Shown here piece after piece: positions 1 to 11,000 of a DNA stretch of 64,000 nucleotides; the first letter of the stretch is position 1; each line of letters starts with the position of its first letter. Source of the DNA: Heligmosomoides polygyrus polygyrus. Taxonomy: Eukaryota; Nematoda; Chromadorea; Rhabditida; Heligmosomidae. Position numbers and translations under genes: made by a program. The notes under the pieces are model-generated. The model searched no databases. It was not told where the DNA came from and saw only the letters and a program-made list of their open reading frames with translations. The DNA lies in NCBI GenBank assembly GCA_947396885.1, contig OX377203.1, forward strand, positions 6,324,001-6,388,000, in the 5' to 3' direction.

Positions 1-110
1 GCGATGTGGTGAAATGTTTCACCATATCGCTTTCAGGATTTTTGGCTGAATATTCTTCATTAAATTGCTGTAAATCGTTGATGAATCTGGCTCCTGATAT
101 TCTGTTCGGT
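1..110. repeat. Short foldback element fragment
   Basis: A small inverted repeat (gcgatgtggtgaaa / tttcaccatatcgc) is followed by a tail containing gtaaatcgttgatgaatc. The same tail follows the palindromic elements near 61350 and 62610 (gtaagtcgttgatgaatc and gtaagtcgttgacgaatc). It therefore looks like a diverged or truncated copy of that family, cut by the window start. Confidence 0.4.
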
Positions 111-117
111 CGGGACA

Positions 118-232
118 GCCCAGATGGTGGAAGGCGCAGCTTCGTTGCCCAGAAAGCAGAAGATGCGGGTTCGAGTCCCGCCTTGCGCTAGAGTTTTGAT
201 CGCAACTAAAGGTCCTTCGAACAGCTTCTTTC
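118..232 (+). repeat. tRNA-derived SINE, family 2
   Basis: The sequence carries an A-box-like stretch (tggtggaaggcgcagc) and a perfect B box (ggttcgagtccc at 169-180), the two internal RNA polymerase III promoter elements of a tRNA. It continues into agagttttgatcgcaac. A second copy at 39390-39490 has the same arrangement and the same downstream sequence, so this is a dispersed tRNA-derived repeat rather than a functional tRNA gene. No plausible anticodon arm is visible. Confidence 0.6.
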
Positions 233-365
233 TGCTACAACAACTGCTTTAGGTTCAAGCAAAAATGAAAAATATCTGGGCCTTAAATTTTTTAGCAAAA
301 AATGATCGTTAAATTTTAAGGTGGCGCATAACTATTGAGTCGAAAGTTTCGGAAACTGCGGCCCT

Positions 366-1290
366 GTGGAAATATGTACTGTAATGGGCCAAAACTTGAT
401 CGCCTTCGGTGACTTCGTGACCAAGATATCTAGCCCACATCGCGCCTGCATTGCCTACCTCTTGGAGGAAGGACTCCGACTGGAATCGACTGCAAAGCAG
501 CTGAAAATTCCACCAAGCACCGTTTTCCGAGTCGATGAGCGGTACCTGGAGAGGCACTCTTAAAATCAGAAAGACGACGTGGATGCGTAGAATCATTAGG
601 AAGGGAGACGAGCAGAACCGCTCTCTTAGCAAAAAGCGAGTCTCTTTTGATAACCAAATTTGGATCTATTCTAGTCGGAGTGAGTAGTGGTGTTGGTGTG
701 TGGTGTTTGGCTCCTCTGTCCCTTTCCTTGAATTCGTCCCAGAACTTTCAATACTGCCAGACTATACGATGGTGGCTATGCGGATTGTGGTGTCGTGTCG
801 TGCGCTGGTCGATTTTGCTGTCACCTTTGCGCTGCTCCCTCCCAATTAGGATAGATCCTCCAGAATCGAAGCAAAGCTGTCCAACGAACTGTTGAAGAAG
901 TCTAGAACTTTGCGATGATCTCATCCACTCTCTGACAGACACTCTCTGTCAAACCAAGGCAGAACCGGCAATTGAATGCAATGAATAAGCCGAGATGGCA
1001 CCGCATTGAGGACGTCATTTGGACCGATGAGAAGATTTTCAGTGAAGGGGTCCCACACAACTCCCAGAATCATCGCGAGATGCTCCCCCCGACTGAAGGA
1101 AGACCCAGGGGGACTGAATCCATACGAAGACTCCGTTCCCGAAAAGTGTTATAGTCTGGGCTGCAGTTGCCGTCGAAGCCAAAGCACCTCTCGTCTTCAT
1201 TGAGCAATTGGTCAAGCTCAACGCCAAGGTTCAGGAGAATGAAGTTCTCAAGAAGGTTTTGCTGCTGTTGATGAAGTCATGTCTCAATAA
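366..1290 (+). pseudogene. Tc1-like transposase remnant
   Basis: Fragments in several frames read as a Tc1/mariner-superfamily transposase. At 366-563 there is a helix-turn-helix-like stretch (LLEEGLRLESTAKQLKIPPS). At 996-1050 there is an IEDVIWTDEKIFS segment, matching the first catalytic Asp region (usually W-x-D-E-K). At 1150-1240, in another frame, VWAAVAVEAKAPLVFIE follows. Stops and frame changes separate them, and a foldback element at 662-868 interrupts the remnant. No terminal repeat was found. The family is secure; the subfamily is not. Confidence 0.6.
662..868. mobile_element. MITE with GGATCTATYCTAG terminal repeats
   Basis: The left end ggatctattctagtcgg at 662 and the right end ccaattaggatagatcc at 852-868 are inverted repeats. 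The same end (ggatctatcctagtcggg with a G tract) bounds the element at 57089-57533. It lies inside the Tc1-like remnant, so it inserted later. Confidence 0.5.
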
Positions 1291-2138
1291 CAGCATAAAA
1301 AATAACCTAGGGAGGGGAAGCTTCGTTGGCCTGGGCGGCAAATCCGAACCAATTAACCTCGACTCTGGCTGAGTGTGACGTAGGCACCTACTCGAACTGT
1401 GCTACCAAGCCTAACCCGAAATGATATTTCACCTATAATTGACGAGTGCAATTCATACTGGTTCCCCAAAAGATGAACTTTTTTCTCCGAGGCATTTTTT
1501 GAATGAACATTTGTCCCCTTAGCGACAAGAGCCCTACTGAGCGGTATCCTACCGCCGTGAGGCGGAGCTCTTTTCAGATGATGGTATTCAATGCTCGAAA
1601 AGGATTTTTGCAGGGGAATTTGGTATCTATCCCAGTTGGTGGGGGACGTACATAGGCGGTTCTACATCACCACCAGGGATGCACACGAAATTCTGGGCGT
1701 TAAATTTTCTTAACGACATGTTTTAACGGAAATTTTTCGTTAAATTTCCGGTAAATCGTTAAATTTCGTTAAAAAATACGTTTAGCTGTAAACCATTATT
1801 TCAACTGAAAAAAAGGAAAACCATATACGTTTTAACTTCAGGAGATCAACAGCTAACGTTCAAGGAATGGAGTGTATCACTGCAATGTAAAATAAACAAA
1901 TCATCATCAACAAACACAGAAGAACAAACAAGCCTTCAGCAACAAATTATCTACAGGGTATAGAATAAGAACAACTGTGGAATTACCATTCAACGCAAGA
2001 TGATCATCGGTAAGGCATCCTGAAATGTGCGATCAGACAGGTACCCGGAGTTCCACCCTTTCCTAGCCCTTTTGTTAGACTGTTCTGCAAACATGTGCAA
2101 TCTCCGTGAGGACACCAGCCCATTAAGTACAGGAAGAA

Positions 2139-2462
2139 TTAATAAAAATACAGGAAAAACCCCTTCAGTGGAATGTTAACACGTGGAGGAACGCACAATT
2201 TTCGAGTGCCTGGTGCGTGGGACCAACCATATTTTTGCAACGTCCGGACAGTGATACGACATCGTGTCACACGGTCCCACACTGCCGAGAAGGTGTGACA
2301 CGCCGTCTTCGTGTTAACGTTCAGGAAAGCAGCTTTCCAAGTTTCTGTTATTAGCGTTTTTGTAAAATAGCTTAAAATACGTCGAGTACGTTCAGCGGTC
2401 GAAAACATTCGCTCCGTCTCGACTGCTCCAGGTGGGTAAAAGTATTTTGAGATGAGCAGCAC
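2139..2462 (-). pseudogene. hAT transposase C-terminal fragment
   Basis: The minus-strand reading begins with KYFYPPGAVETERMFSTA. This matches the hAT dimerisation region, in which a Pro-rich turn precedes a conserved S/T-E-R-x-F-S-T-A motif. The rest of the 107-codon frame is not convincingly transposase-like, and upstream catalytic parts are absent. It lies within the hAT ends at 1674 and 3095, so it is probably the remains of that element's own enzyme. Confidence 0.6.
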
Positions 2463-2574
2463 CAGGTGAGAATAGGCATATCTTATGAGGTTAGACCAGC
2501 ATCTTTGTGGGTTCGTTGACCTGCTTGGGACTCGGCGAAAAAATTTCTAGCTTCAAAGTGCATTAAAGGATAAA

Positions 2575-2845
2575 GATAAAGGATGGCGATACTCAATCCC
2601 TTTGGGATACGCCGCTCATTCTACTTCTACGGGATACCCAGGAGACAATGGCTTGCGGTGGCCAGCCGATGAAGAAATCAGCGCTCTGTCTTTCCCAGGC
2701 AAGTTCAGTACCAATTCACCGACCCCAGAGGGATCGAAGGCTTGGTTGGCCTGGGCGGGAAATCCCGAAGAATGACCAGCAACCTGGTATAGGGTGCACG
2801 CGACAGCCAGCACCTCCTCCGACTGCGCTACACGTGCCCCCAAAA
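2575..2845 (-). repeat. tRNA-derived SINE, family 1
   Basis: On the minus strand it starts with tgtagcgcagtcggaggagg (A-box region). It then has a diverged B-box region just before a cgggatttcccgcccaggcc stretch and runs to a catggc...atccc 3' part and a ctttatc-rich tail. Other copies are at 7862-8140, 57640-57905, 58010-58268 and 63105-63400. This copy is nested inside the hAT element. Confidence 0.65.
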
Positions 2846-3649
2846 TGTATTATTTCTAAAAATTCAAAACCAATTGAAATGATAAAAACATCAAAATATT
2901 CTTGCTGATTTCAATAATTTTCCAGGGACAGTCCTAATCGGGAGGAAGAGACCTGAAACATTAGAGAATACTGAAGGTAAATGTGATAAACTCACTGAGA
3001 AAAAATTCCGTTAAGTCGTTAAGCCAGATTTTACCGAAAAATGCCGTTAATTCGTTAAATTCGTTAAATCGTTAACCGTTAAATGTGCACCCCTGATCAC
3101 CATCTCTTCAATGGGTCTGTCCAGCCTCGAGGTTTGAAGTCTGTTGAGCAAAACCGGGGCGTCAGAACCAATTTGGAGCTCCGTCCTTCCTATTACGGTA
3201 GCATCGGAATTTTAATCAATACATACGGTAGCTGCAGGCGGGTTATTGCAGCTGTAGCCACCCAGCGGCAATCTATAGACTGGCGCTTCCACGTCGAAGG
3301 ATTAGCCAGGTGGTCCAGCGGCAGTCCATCAGAGGTGTCCGCTGGTCAGTTGAGCGCCTAAGCTCACGCTAATCACAGCTGGATTAGTGTTATTAAACCG
3401 GTAATTGGATTTCAACCGAAGCTTAGGTGAAGCTGAATCTTCTCTGGGATAAGGGTTGCAGGGATGCTCACAGATACCTGATGGCTTGCGCGAGGACGGT
3501 GACCATTTACAGACCTTTGTGGTTGAATTTTTTTTTCAAAAATGACACGAAAACGACGAAGTTGAGGAGCAGCTTGAAGCAAAATTTCAAGTGGAACCCG
3601 TTAAAGTTAAACCTCATGAAACGGAAGTTTTTATTTAGAAAATATAGAA

Positions 3650-4925
3650 AGCCACGTAGGGATTCTAGTCGCGAATTTGGACAGCACATTGGAAGGCGGG
3701 AATGCACCAGCCAATCAGGTCACAACGAATCGGCGTGTCTGTCAGAGAGGACGCGTTCCGTTCCTGATTTGCTGGCGTGCGTTTCGACGGTGCACTGCCT
3801 ATTTATGATTGGCTGGTGCGCTCTCACCTTCCAATGCTGCCCATATTCGCGACTAGCACCGAATACAAAATTATAGCTTGGTCCAACAACAAAAGCGGAT
3901 TTCAGTCGCTCGTTAAGTTAAAGTTCCTCCGCTTATAAATAGAGCAGTTTCGTGGCATAAACGTAAAAAAATTAAAAATTGGTCGATTGTAACGGATGTC
4001 AACCCCTAGATTGCGGTGCAGGTGGATTCGTGGCCAACTTTGTCCACGATTCAGTATTTAGCAAATATTGTTACCACGAAGTTAAAAGGAAAATTTGTTG
4101 GCTGGCATCTAGTTCTGGTACGGTCCATGTACGGATGTCAACCCCTAGATTGCGGGGTTCCCAGTCGGGGGGAGGGGGGGGGGGGACGCGTGCGACCGGT
4201 ATACTGACTGGCTGGCGTGTGTTGGTTAATGCCTTGGTTGGTTATGATTGGCTGACGCGCTTCCACCTCCTAGTGCTGCCCATGTTCGCGACAAGGGCCG
4301 GTCTACTTTTTCTTTCTTTTTTTTTCAAAAGTACTTATTTGCCATAAGGAGCGTATTCGTCTTGTGAGAGATGACATCCTGATATTCAGATGAAAATGAC
4401 CACTCGATGTGGTAAAGACAAACGTCCACATTGAAATCAGCATTAAACAAATGAAACAAAATAAAAATTTAAAATAAATTTTTCGTTTTCGGACAAAATC
4501 AGATGAAGCTCCCAATCAGGGGAGACTGGTGCATACAATCGGCATCCTGATTGGCTGGCGTGCATTTGGCTAGTGCCCTGATTGGCCATCAGTGGCTGAC
4601 GCGCGCGCTCGCACTTCCTAATGCTGACCACATTCGCTACATGGACTGTTACTTTTTTCAAAAAAATCCTTGCCGCAAAAGGCCTAAACATTTTTTATAG
4701 ATACCAGCCACGGTGGAATTTGTACAAAATATGGGCTTGTCCCCATATTGAAATCAGCACTAATAAATGAATTTCTCGTTTTTGCACAAAATGGAATGGG
4801 CGGGTCATTCAAAGTAGAATCGGCACCCTGATTGGCTGGCATATGTTTGATGGCGCCTTGATTCGTCCGTCATAATTGGCTAGCGCACTCTCACCTCTCT
4901 ATGCTGGCCATATTCGCGACATGGA
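3650..4925. repeat. Cluster of CCAAT-box inverted-repeat MITEs
   Basis: At least four copies or half-copies of one family lie at about 3660-3862, 4130-4290, 4505-4640 and 4800-4925. The ends read ctagtcgcgaatttggacagc and, inverted, gctgcccatattcgcgactag. Just inside each end is ccagccaatcagg or ctgattggctggcg, a CCAAT box in inverted pairs. A 27-bp direct repeat (cggatgtcaacccctagatt...) at about 3990 and 4132 lies within the cluster, and a G tract at 4165-4185. No coding sequence was recognised here. Confidence 0.6.
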
Positions 4926-5063
4926 TCGAAGAAGCTTCTTGTCTATAGGCCAACAATTACCTATCGAAATTCTAAAATAAGCCTGAATCGCTCGGATGCT
5001 TTCCCTCTTATGTAGGCCCATTGCCTCACGAAAAAATTGAGCGGAACCTGCACATTTTTTCAG

Positions 5064-8000
5064 GTTGAATCCGCTGCAGTGTGACTTCATGCCGCCCCAG
5101 GCGGGACCGTTCGGCCAACAACCCAACCCATTCGCCCCACAAGCGCTGTTCTACGGCCAGCAACCGCACTTCAGCCAAGCGCCGGCCACCGATTCACGGC
5201 GAGGAAGCCATGGAACGACGACCAGGTGAGCCTCGAAACTATGCACTACTGCGAAGGCGTCTCAGTCAGCTTCAGACCTGGAGATGTGTGTGGTGGTAGG
5301 TTGTGGCCGGTGCGTAGGAGGAGTTGGTGGAGGCAGATCGTAGACGCTGTGTGAGCCTGAGCCTGAGCATGAGAGCATGAGGACAAGTAGCAGCAGCTGC
5401 TGCTAGGGAGAGAGAGAGAGACATGACGCACAGATGCTCCTCATTTGCAGTTCGAGTTCGGCGAATAGCCATACTGGCACACCGTCCCCGCATCATGGCC
5501 CACAACCGCCGCCGCCATCGCCGGCCACTGCCTACCACTTGCTCAGATTCAGCAACTGGTAAGAGAGCACACACCACACCGTTACACCGTTTTGGAACTA
5601 GTCGTTAATCTGGCCTACATGGCGGGGTCAGGGCGAGAACGTATTAGACCATTCAGGTTTAATGGTTGGGGAAATCAGCGATGTGGTGCTCTGATTGGTT
5701 GCCATAACCTGGCGCCCTCCCGCCTTACCATGTAGGCCACATTAACTACCAGTGCCAGATCAGAATCTTCCCGGCGGCGATTCCTCCCAAAACCATGACC
5801 TGTTCAGCATGCTGCCGCAGACGTTCGACTTCCCGACGGCGTCTACAGCGGGCGCCACCTCGTCTACCGCCGAAGAAGACTCCGAGAAGGTGTGCGCCGT
5901 CTGTGGCGACCGCGCTGTCTGCTTTCACTACGGTGCCAGGACGTGCGAAGGATGCAAGGGCTTCTTTAAGGTCGGTGACCGGCGTCTGAAGGCTATACAT
6001 TGGGGCATCTGATCTCCTCGCTTTCAGAGAACCGTCCAAAAAGCGTCCAAATATGCGTGTGCCGGCAATCGGAACTGCCCAATCGAGAAGCGCTATCGAT
6101 CTCGGTGTCAGGCGTGTCGATTTCAGAAGTGCCTCAGCGTTGGAATGGTGAAAGAGAGTAGGTTTTTACTTGTCTAACTGCGCCAAAAAGCCCCAGGTCG
6201 CTTAGTTTTATCTGTAGCCGTTTCTTTCACTGTGTAAAGCTACTGTGCAAAGCTGTGTTAGTACATGTCGCGAAAGTGAGCAGCATTGGAAGGTAGGAAC
6301 GCGCCAGCCAATCAGGCAGCATTGAATGGACATACTGTGTCCGTATATTGATTGGAAGACATGTGCTCGGTTAGGCTATGTTTGGTTATGGTCGGCCGGC
6401 GAGTTCTGAGCTCTCAAAGCTGTCCACATTCGCGACATGTTACGCCCTGGTTGTCCATCCTCTGATTGGTCAGCGTCTATGAGTGGCCAATCATAGAGCA
6501 GAACCTGTGCGGTTGTCAAAATCAGCCAGACTATGCTGGTGAAATAAAAAAAGTTTTCCCTGGAATGCCAGTATTTATTGGGTTTTTACCCGGCCATCAA
6601 TCCAGGTATAAACTGCACTAGCTACCTATTCACTTTCTAGCGCTAGCATTCGATCCCGCTGCCGAAATTTAGTGATATTAGTGGACCCAGTGGGGCACGA
6701 AACCGTCATGTACCAAAAACGCTTCCAACTCCCAATGCTGCCCACATTCGCGACATTTATAGTACTTCACGCCTTTGGCTGTCCATTCCCTGATTGATCA
6801 GCGTCTATCAGTGGCCAATCATAGAGCAGAAGCTCTGTGATTTTCCAAACCAGCCTAGACTATCCTGCTGTAGAAGATTTTTATAGACAAACTGCTTGAA
6901 TTCCATGATGAGACCGAACCCAGTGGGGCTCGAAACCGACATGTACTGAAAGCGCTCTCAGTCTGCAATGCTGCCCACATTCGCGACATGTATAGCACTT
7001 TAAGCTTTTGGCTGTTCGTTCCCTGATTGGTCAGCGTCTATCGGTGGCCATTCGTAGAGCTGAAGCTGCTCGGCTAGATTAAGCTGCCGAAGTAAGTTCT
7101 CAGAGGAATGCCGGTACTTATTGGGTTTTTGCCCCGAGCACCAATCACTGCATTAGCTAGCTAAACAGTTTCTAGCACTAGCATTCGACTCCACAAAATT
7201 CGCTCGCTAAATTTCCTGGGCACGACCCATCCCAGTAGGCCAAATAACCGACATGTATCAAAACACCCCATAAATTCTGCATTCCAAGACCCTTGCACTC
7301 TTCCAGTTGTTCGGCACGGTTCGCTGTCGGGACGACGAGGTCGGCTGTCATCAAAGACGAAGAGTCATCGAGGTGACGAACAACCCAGCCCGCCGTTGCC
7401 GCTTCTGGCGCTGATTGTTCGAGCGCATGACGCCTACAAGACGACGCCGACGCTTGTTAGATATGTGAGGAGACGCTTATTCTAGTCGTTTAGGCGAAAA
7501 TTGGAAAAGATTTGGGGTAAATCGAAAGAATAAAAAAGGCCCTGCGCCTTGAAATAGGAGGCTTGAACACTATTTTTAAAATTTTAAAAATAAGGGGATT
7601 AATACGGAAGCCTTTCAGTGGATTTCCTCGGAAAATATTACAATAATTTAATAATTTTTATTTAGTTCTCAAATCGAGCTTATTTTTCACATTTCGAAAT
7701 TCAATTCAATTAAGTACTATTTGTTAGCTGGAGAGCTCCTCCGTGCCTAGTTAGTCTGCTGGATTTTAATCCTCATATAAATTTTAATTTTTAATTGAAT
7801 CTCTTTTTTCATTTTTTATTTACTTTTTAGGTATCTCTTTAAGATTCTTACTTTAATCCTTCTGTACGCATGTGACGCAGTCGGTGAAGATGCTGGCTGT
7901 CACCTACACCCCAGATCGAGGTTCTTGGTTCAAATTTCCCGCCCAGATCAACCAATCCTTCCATCCATCCGGCGTCGGGGAATTTGACAACAGACTTGTC

Positions 8001-11000
8001 TGGAAAGGATACAGCACTGATCTGCACATCAGCTTGTCACGTAGGTCACTTTATAAGCCAAACAAGCATTCACATAGCTTCCAGAAGTCCCGTAGAAGTG
8101 AAATGCGTGGCGTATTCCATACAAAGCCTAAATATTGTCGTCCTTAATTTTTAAGTAGCTAAAAACTATCGCAGAACAGTCTTCGATATCCAACTTTTAT
8201 AATATAAAATAGACATCTTTCGAGCAAATTTACATGTATCTAACCTTTAAAAACAAAATTGCCCGTATATAAAACCTTTATATCCTTATTATGTAACTTT
8301 GTTTTGTTTATTAAGTAAAAGTACTTACTTACTTTGATACTTTGATGGTCCTTTTGTCGGGTGGACTTCTTCTCAGCGGGGACCTCAACTCTTCCAGACC
8401 GCTCGATCTCTGGCTGCTTGCATCCAGTGAGGCAGACTCCGCTCTTTGAAAGATCTTGAGAATGAGTCTGCCCATCGCGTTGGCGGTCGTCCTAGTGGTC
8501 CCTTATGGTCTTTCGGGAGCCATTCTGTGACACGAAGACTCCATCTATCGTCCTTTCGTCGAAGCAGGTGTCCGGCCCAGCGATATTTGGACTTCTTCAT
8601 GTACTGCAGCGGGTCTGCTAATTGCGACTTCTCCCGTAGCTCCGAGCTTCGTAGACCTTCTTGCCACTGCTGACGAAGGCTTGTCCTCAGAAGACATCTC
8701 TCCAGTGCACGATGCGTATTTTGCATCGCTCTGGCGATTGTCTTGTTGTCGGGCCAGGTTTCCGATAGAGATAGAGATAGACGTAGGAATCGAGCTGTTG
8801 TAGAGCGACTCCATTTGAGCCGAGTTAGCCTAGTGGTTAGTAGTGTAGTTTCATGCACAAACGGCCACAGGTTCGACTCCCGGCTCGGGCACGCCATGCC
8901 CTGCAAAAATTGCAAAAATGGCAACGGTTCCAGCGTCAGGCCCAGGTTGACAGGCCGGCTGATGGAGAAACCTCGTCACAAAACCATGATCACAAGTCGC
9001 AATAGAATCAGTGTAAAGGCTAGGACGTCACCCGGAAGTGGCGCACAGAACCCCCGCCCGAGTTCTGTGGTCAGTATGCGAGGGCTACCGAGGGCCGAAC
9101 GACCTCGGCTAAAGAAGCTAGTTCGACTGGGGACTCTGAATGTGGAAACGCTGACCGGGAGATCTAGGGAAGTGGCTGACCTGATGAAGCGCAGAAGGAT
9201 ACAAGTCCTGTGTCTGCAGGAAACGCGATGGAAAGGAGCGAAAGCCAAGGAGATCGGAGAAGGGGTCAAGCTGTACTACAACGGAGAGGACACCAAGAGG
9301 AACGGGGTAGGGATAGCTGTCGCGGAGTCCCTCAAGGATTCAGTAGCGGCTGTCCAAAGAATAAACGACCGCATCATGTCACTGCGGCTGGACACGAAGG
9401 AGGGTTACTGGACCATCATGTCTGTCTACGCTCCGCAGACCGGATGCTCCGAGCACGACAAGGATGACTTCTACCTCTCGCTCGAGGAAGCCATAAGGTC
9501 CGTACCAGAAGGAAAGGGTTCATGGAGGAAAAGGGATCGGCCTGGTAAACCCGGATGGAGAACGAATTCTGGATCTGGCTATCGCCCACGACCTGGCTGT
9601 CTGTAGCACCTTCTTCGCGAAGAGGGAGAGCCAGAAGGTGACCTATGCTAGCGGAGGAAGAAGAACGGAGGTCGACCACATCCTGGTTCGAAGGGCTGCC
9701 CTGAAAACAGTCCGGAATGTGAAGGTCATTCCGGGAGAAGACGTGGCATCACAGCATAGACCCTTGGTAGCCGACCTTAGCATACCTCTACCCACCAGGC
9801 CCAAAGTGAGGACGGAACCCAGGATCCGATGGTGGAGGCTGCGGGGTTCAGAGCGGAACGAGCTACGAAGGGCAGTACTCGAAGCAGGCCTTCCAGATCC
9901 AGCTGGTCCCGTGAATGAGACCTGGAGAAGGGTAGCCGAAACAATCCTGAGATGTGCCAAGGAAACCCTGGGAGAAACAAAGGGAGAAACCAGAGGGAAT
10001 AAATCGGCATGGTTCTGGAACGAAGAGGTGCAGGCTGCGGTGAAGAGGAAGAAGGAGGCCTACAAGCTGTGGCAAAAGACGAGGGCACCCGAGCATTTCA
10101 CAGCCTACAGGAAGCTGAAGAGGCTGGCAAAAACAGCTGTAGCGAAGGCAAAGAACGCGGAAATGGATGCCCTGTACGAGAAACTAGACGGGCCAGAGGG
10201 AGAGAAGTTCGCCATCCGCCTGGCCAAGGCGCGTCATAGAGCTAGCCTCGACATTCGAGTAGTGAAGACTGTGAAGAGTGCTGACGGTAGAGTGTTACGG
10301 AAGCCGGTCGAGGTCAGAGAGAGATGGGAGGAGTACTTCAAGGAACTCCTGAACGAGGAGTTCCCTCGTCGGGAGGCCGAGGAAGAACAGCCAACGGAAG
10401 GACCCATCCCACCCTGGACGCAAGAAGAGGTTCGCAAGGCCATACGGAAGATGAAACTCGGAAAGGCAGCAGGGCCTGACGGTGTGCCAGTAGAGGCTTG
10501 GAAGGTGCTCGGGGACCTCGGAATCAACTGGCTGACGCAGTTCCTCAACAGAATCACGAAAGAAGGTAAGATGCCGGATGACTGGAGGAACAGCACCATA
10601 GTCCCCATCTTCAAGCAGAAGGGAGACGCTTCCGAATGCTCCAACTACCGAGGGATCAAACTGATCTCACACACGATGAAGATCTACGAACGACTGGTCG
10701 ACTCAAGGCTGAGGGAGATGGTACCCATCTCCCAGGTGCAGTGGGGCTTCATGCCTGAGAGGTCCACCACAGACGCCATGTTCATCGCTCGTCAAGTGAT
10801 GGAAAAATATCGGGAGAAACGAAAACCCTGCTACCTGGCATTCCTGGATCTGGAGAAGGCCTACGACAGGCTAGCTCGGACCGTAATCTGGAATGCCCTT
10901 CGAGGGAGGGGTGTCCCGGAACGTCTGATCACGGTCATAAGGGACATGTACGAGGGCTCGAAAGCGGCGATACGAACTCCACACGGGGTGACAAGGAAAG

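Larger units (their letters stand above)
1674..3095. mobile_element. Degenerate hAT element with 8-bp target duplication
   Basis: The element begins cagggatgcacac and ends gtgcacccctg, an imperfect terminal inverted repeat of the hAT type (CAGGGGTGCA). It is flanked by atcaccac (1666-1673) and atcaccat (3096-3103), an 8-bp duplication with 7 of 8 matches, the length typical of hAT. Subterminal regions are packed with cgttaaa repeats on both sides (1710-1780 and 3000-3085). A transposase fragment (2139-2462) and a SINE (2575-2845) lie inside. It is non-autonomous now. Confidence 0.7.

Noticed and set aside
5423..5608. Arg-rich plus-strand frame as coding
   Set aside because: It is the wrong frame of nhr-6 exon 2. 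The frame continuous with exon 1 gives a Ser/Pro-rich segment expected for an NR4A N-terminus.
8817..8893. Functional tRNA gene
   Set aside because: A and B boxes are present, but the acceptor stem is poorly paired, position 33 of the anticodon loop is A, and the sequence begins exactly at the target duplication of an RTE element.
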